The position numbers and the translations under genes are program-made. The notes below the pieces were generated by a model, which did not search any database, was not told where the DNA came from, and worked only from the letters and a program-made list of their open reading frames with translations. A stretch of DNA of 64,000 nucleotides, taken from NCBI RefSeq assembly GCF_900496995.4, contig NC_044010.1, positions 434,001 through 498,000 of the forward strand, written 5' to 3'. Origin of the DNA: Aquila chrysaetos chrysaetos (taxonomy: Eukaryota > Chordata > Aves > Accipitriformes > Accipitridae). Shown here piece after piece: positions 60,112 to 64,000 of the stretch (positions are counted from its first letter, which is position 1; each line of letters opens with the position of its first letter).

Positions 60112-60341
60112 TGCCTTTGAGCAGAAAGGGGAGCAAGGGAGAGAGGCAGGAGGAGGAGGAGGGGCAGAGAGAAAGTGAGTGCAGGAACAGGACAAGTCAG
60201 AGTGGTCTGAGGAGAGAAAGAAAGGAAGGAGGGAGCAGAAGAAAGTGTGAAGGCCATGCTCTTGGCCAGAACATGTGGTGGTTCTAGGTAAGGCCCAGAG
60301 TGGCAGCTCCATTACAACTGAGTGTGAGGAAGAGTAGAGGC
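60112..60341 (+). other. CLCN1: Probable CLCN1 5' UTR, purine-rich
   Basis: Between the predicted start site and the ATG the + strand is GA-rich (60,120-60,250). A TAG|GTAAGG donor-like site at 60287/60288 leaves open the option of a small non-coding first exon. Confidence 0.45.
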
Positions 60342-60530
60342 ATGGAGAGCTCAGAGACCATGACGCAGGAATCCAGATCGAAGTCAGCTTTGTGGGAGGG
60401 CACACCGCAATACGACTATGTCTGCTTTGAGAAATGCACCCGTTACGGGATACCTTTGGAGGCAGGACACGAGGCCGGGGGGACAGGGGACGACCTGCAC
60501 TACCTGGAGAACTCCCTCAGCTACCCACAG
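60342..60530 (+). CDS. CLCN1: CLCN1 coding exon 1 (ClC-1 N-terminus), partial gene
   Basis: ATG 60342 opens 63 codons ending phase 0 at CAG|GTAGGG. The cytosolic N-terminus contains the family phrase WEGTPQYDYVCFEKCTRYGI, close to the start of mammalian ClC-1. The exon ends ...SYPQ at about the place where human exon 1 ends (60 codons, phase 0). ClC-1 is the homodimeric skeletal-muscle plasma-membrane chloride channel that stabilises resting potential; loss causes myotonia. Membrane helices and CBS domains are encoded by later exons beyond this window. Its position downstream of CASP2 on the same strand matches mammals. A second ATG at residue 7 is possible. The first three quarters of the exon are well conserved; the last 20 residues are not. 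Confidence 0.85.
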
Positions 60531-63092
60531 GTAGGGCTGGATAACCGGGATGTTTGTGGCAGCACAGGTCTCCCTGGGATCACGTAGGGTCTTGGGGCTC
60601 CCAGGATGGTGCTGGTAGAGCACACACCCCTGTCCCTTCCCAATCCTACCAACTCTCCCCTTTGCTTGCTGACTCCCAGGTCAGGCATTGACTTTCACGG
60701 TTGTACTTGCATCCAGGAGTGCTATCAGCATTTTGAGTCAGGGGTCGTTTTCATCTGCCATGGGCACAAACAGAGTTAGAAGGGGCAATCTGGGATGGGG
60801 AAAATCAACCAGACCATTAATGTGTTTGTAACAGCAAAGAGAAACTGCAGCTGCCTTCAGCTGCATAGTGATATTAAGTAGAGCAGAAGAGTGAAGAAAA
60901 ACAAAGAGGACAGTGATGTATATAGATGCGTATCTGTCTGCACAGCTGTATAGAGGAAGTCAAGCAGAGCTCTGTTCTGGCTTTTCTCTGACCAAAAAGC
61001 AATTCATGGTCATAGATCCATACATGTATATTGCTAGTTTTGGTAGCTCTTAGGGGAGCTGTAAGTGAGGGATTTTCTAACCCTTAAATTTGACCTGACT
61101 CTTGCTCTGGTTCATACAAGCAGCGGTTCAGAAAAATGCCTGGGACTCTGGTTATGGCTTCTTGTTCCATTACCCTCTGTATCTCCTCTACCTCTCCTTT
61201 TGGGACAGCCTCCTGCAAAGGGGAGGTTTTACAGCAGAGTTCTGGTGTCTTATTTCCTACCGCTCTGCTCAGACTAAGCCGACATAAGAGGGCTTTGGAG
61301 CAATGAAGGATCCAGTCAAATGATGAGAGAGAGAGCATGTGAATGTGAAATTCATACAGAGAGGATGTTTCTCCTTACGTGAATATAAATCCCCTTATAT
61401 GAATACTTAAGTGAATGATTGGGCAATGAGGGAGGGGATGCATTCATCATTTCCAGGAGACTTTTGTGATTTACTGATAGGGAAAAAGCCACATTTGCCA
61501 CCAAGAAAATCTCTTCCAGTAGATAAGTATCCCAGTGAGGATTATATGTGCCACATTGCAAAAGATCACAGAATCAGTTCCATGGCCATATTCAGGAATT
61601 TCTCCTCTGAAACTGTCTAAACCATCTGAGAGTTCGCAAATGTCTCCTACACTATACTTTTCCAAAACCACTCCCTGGCTGATTTGGAAGCAGCAGCACA
61701 AACGGGAAGGCATCTGGACAGAGGTCTGACTGGAGCAGTTTATGCTTTATTTACACTAACACAAGGCAATGGTTTGGCTGCAGCAGCCATGCTAACAGGG
61801 TGAGCATGGGGTGGGATGGGATGGAGAGGTATGTGCGCCCAGCTGGAGCAATGCCTAGGGGTGGAGAGCTGAGGTGCCTTCAGGGAATGAGTTGGGGGTG
61901 GGGGGGAGCTGTGCGATGCAAACTGTTTCTCCAGTAAAGCACATCCATGCACAAAACCATCCCAGTTCATGTGTATCCACCCAATACGCTAGTCTCACAT
62001 GTCTAAAACCACTCTCACAAGCAGGCGTGGATGACACAGTGAGGCAATACAACCCACCTCCATGCTCTTGCTCCCTGGCACTGGAGTGTCTTTGTTCCCA
62101 GCTCCAGAGGCATGCTGGTCAATGCATGTAGACAACCTCATGCACAAACATGCAGGCCATCAAATGTGTTCCCATGCATAGCTTCAGGCAGTATGTCCCC
62201 CCAAGCAAGTATTCATTTGTGAACACAATTTGCAACCTAAAAAACAGACAGCCATGTTTATAGATTTACTGACAAATATGCCCTAGAAATACTTTTACAT
62301 AAACAGTCACATACACATGTACATGTATGTTTATATATGAAACTTTGTATGTAGACATATTCTGGCAAAACCAGGCTTGCTGTGCATGTGTATATTTTGC
62401 TGGCCACTCACGCACATGCAGATAAAGTATAAATATGTATGCTAATGTACACCTTGTACAAACATGCACACTTACGTTATTAGCATGAAAAACAACCTGC
62501 TGCGCATGTTTCATCCATTTCCATGCAGAGTAACCATTAAGATTTCTTTCCCCACTGTCATGTGAAAAAACAGTTGGCAGAGAGAGATTTTGATTCTGCT
62601 GTGCCCTTTCTTTTGCTAGCTGTTGCCTTCTGTTCTATATGTAGGTTGGAAGCTATTTCAGACTGGCTCTGTGATTTGGTTGGGTTTACTCAGGCCCCAG
62701 AACAGTGAAATCTTGGTCTTTGGCCTGGGACCTTCGGGTAATTGATGGTCAAAACCCATATAGTGGTTAATAGATAATAAAATAATAATAGTAGTAGGAT
62801 AATAATAGTAATATATACATAATTTTGGACAATTAAGATAACAATAGATATATGATAGATGATGTAATATACTTCAATAAAAATATACATTCTCATACAC
62901 TGTAGGATTTTGTATTGTTTTCTTTCTGCATGAGAAAGCAGCTACAGCTGGTGAAGTATTTAGAAGCTGTCTTATTCATGACTATAGAAAGGGTGTTCAT
63001 GGCGGAGAGCTCACTCAGCAACACACAGATGGCTGTAGTGGGAGGGATGTGTAATAAGTAATTAGGCAATGCAGTAATATAGAATAACAGGC
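60531..63092 (+). other. CLCN1: CLCN1 intron 1 (first part)
   Basis: No exon 2 candidate was recognised before the window ends, so intron 1 is at least 3.4 kb. The AT-rich stretch at 62,765-62,830 is an imperfect ATA/AAT simple repeat. Other open frames here are unassigned. Confidence 0.65.
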
Positions 63093-63262
63093 CCACTAGA
63101 AGATGTAGGTGGAAGGAGCCTCCGGAGGTCTCTAGCCCAAGCCCCTGCTCACAGCAGGGCTGACTCCAAAGGTAGGTCAGGTTGTCCAGGGCCTTGTCCA
63201 GGCACGTTCTGAACATCTGCAGGACAGAAGATTCCCCAGACCCTCTGGGTTCCTGTGGTGAA
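63093..63262 (-). repeat. CR1 LINE 3' fragment, antisense
   Basis: Reversed CR1 end: 'ggtggaaggagcctccgga', 'ggtctctagcccaagcccc', 'ggttgtccagggccttgtcc' and 'ccccagaccctctgggttcc'. About 170 bases, old, within CLCN1 intron 1. Confidence 0.7.
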
Positions 63263-63754
63263 CCACCCTCAAGACGGGGTGGATGGGGACATGTTTCCCT
63301 TTCACACCGACTTCCCTTTCTTGCAAGTTACGCCTTTTTCCTTTTGTCTTTCACTGTGCCCCGCCAAAGTCTCGCTCTGATGTTTCTCTCCAACCCCCCT
63401 CTCCCTTCAGGTGGTGGGACTGCTGTTAGATCTCCCCATTGCCTTCTCTTTTTCAGGAAGAACTATTATTTTGTTGCTGTCCCCCACCCTTCACATGTGC
63501 CTCATTGGCTCTGCATCTAAGCAGTTGAGCCTAGACTTTTCACTGACATTTAAATTTACTTACGAAGTGAATTTGGGGAGGTCTCACCTTTGAGACTAAA
63601 TATGGCTACTCTTTTGTGATCCATCAGAAAAAAAAAAACTAAGGAAGATCATTTCAGGAATAGCAGGATGACTACAAGGTGGTAGTGAGAGGGATGAGCA
63701 GTAGAGCCCGAGGCTGCCTCAATGGCCAGGAGCAGCAGATTAAAAACAATATGC

Positions 63755-64000
63755 ACTGGCGGTGCTGGGGGAAGGGATTTTGTTATAGATTTGTGTGGCA
63801 CAGGTTTTTTTGGTAGAAGGGGAGGGGCTGCAGGGCCGGCTTCTGTGAGAAGCTGCTCGAAGCTCCCCGGGCTCCAGGCCGGACCCGCCTCTGGCCCAGG
63901 CCGAGCCCGTCAGTGACAGTGGAAACACCTGTGGGAGAACAGATTTAAGAAGGGGAACCTGCAGTGAGTTGGGGGATTGGAATGTGAGAGGAACCCCTCT
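63755..64000 (+). repeat. Probable avian LTR-type repeat, cut by the window end
   Basis: The phrases 'gatttgtgtggcacagg', 'ttttttggtagaaggggag', 'gcttctgtgagaagctgctc' and 'gaacagatttaagaagggga' recall a common avian ERV LTR. GC content rises sharply here. Family assignment is from memory of the phrase order, and the start is approximate. Confidence 0.5.

Noticed and set aside
60102-60287. A 61-codon upstream frame before CLCN1
   Set aside because: It lies in a GA-rich tract giving Arg/Glu/Lys-rich low complexity. It is more likely 5' UTR.
61411-61620. A 69-codon frame as CLCN1 exon 2
   Set aside because: The peptide shows no similarity to the ClC-1 N-terminal region and the flanks lack convincing splice sites.

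Overview
The window is from a bird nuclear genome. It contains many CR1 (chicken repeat 1) LINE copies, at least three avian-type solo LTRs, intron-rich vertebrate genes and a GC-rich CpG-island promoter. Three protein-coding genes are recognisable. All lie on the + strand in the order TMEM139 - CASP2 - CLCN1, the arrangement known at human 7q34. The species cannot be named from the sequence alone.

Layout. 1-5.6 kb: an antisense old CR1, then a long sense CR1 with broken endonuclease and reverse-transcriptase coding, then unique DNA. 5.66-9.0 kb: TMEM139, with two coding exons giving 218 codons and poly(A) signals near 8,972. 10.0-30.06 kb: CASP2. Its CpG-island promoter carries a perfect NRF1-type site. 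Ten coding exons, all in phase, give 426 residues, followed by a 1.9 kb 3' UTR ending near an AATAAA at 30,042. The 6.4 kb intron 1 holds a CR1, two LTRs in opposite orientation and a 34-bp perfect palindrome. 30.07-60.08 kb: a gene-poor spacer with CR1 copies of several ages, one solo LTR with an intact 5-bp target duplication, a GC-rich irregular repeat block, and a few unassigned exon-like segments. 60.08-64 kb: a TATA-box promoter and coding exon 1 of CLCN1, then part of intron 1, ending in what looks like the start of another avian LTR-type repeat.

Function. Caspase-2 is the initiator protease of the PIDDosome (stress, centrosome-number and p53 signalling). Its catalytic His and Cys and the likely processing Asp residues are all present, so the gene looks functional. 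TMEM139 is a small two-pass membrane protein with two PPxY motifs. CLCN1 encodes the skeletal-muscle chloride channel ClC-1. The three are neighbours by ancient synteny rather than by a shared pathway.

I see no tRNA, rRNA, CRISPR or prokaryote-type system. The most novel material is two sets of phase-compatible, exon-like open segments between CASP2 and CLCN1 (35,995-36,468 on + and 50,480-51,395 on -). I cannot assign either to a known protein.
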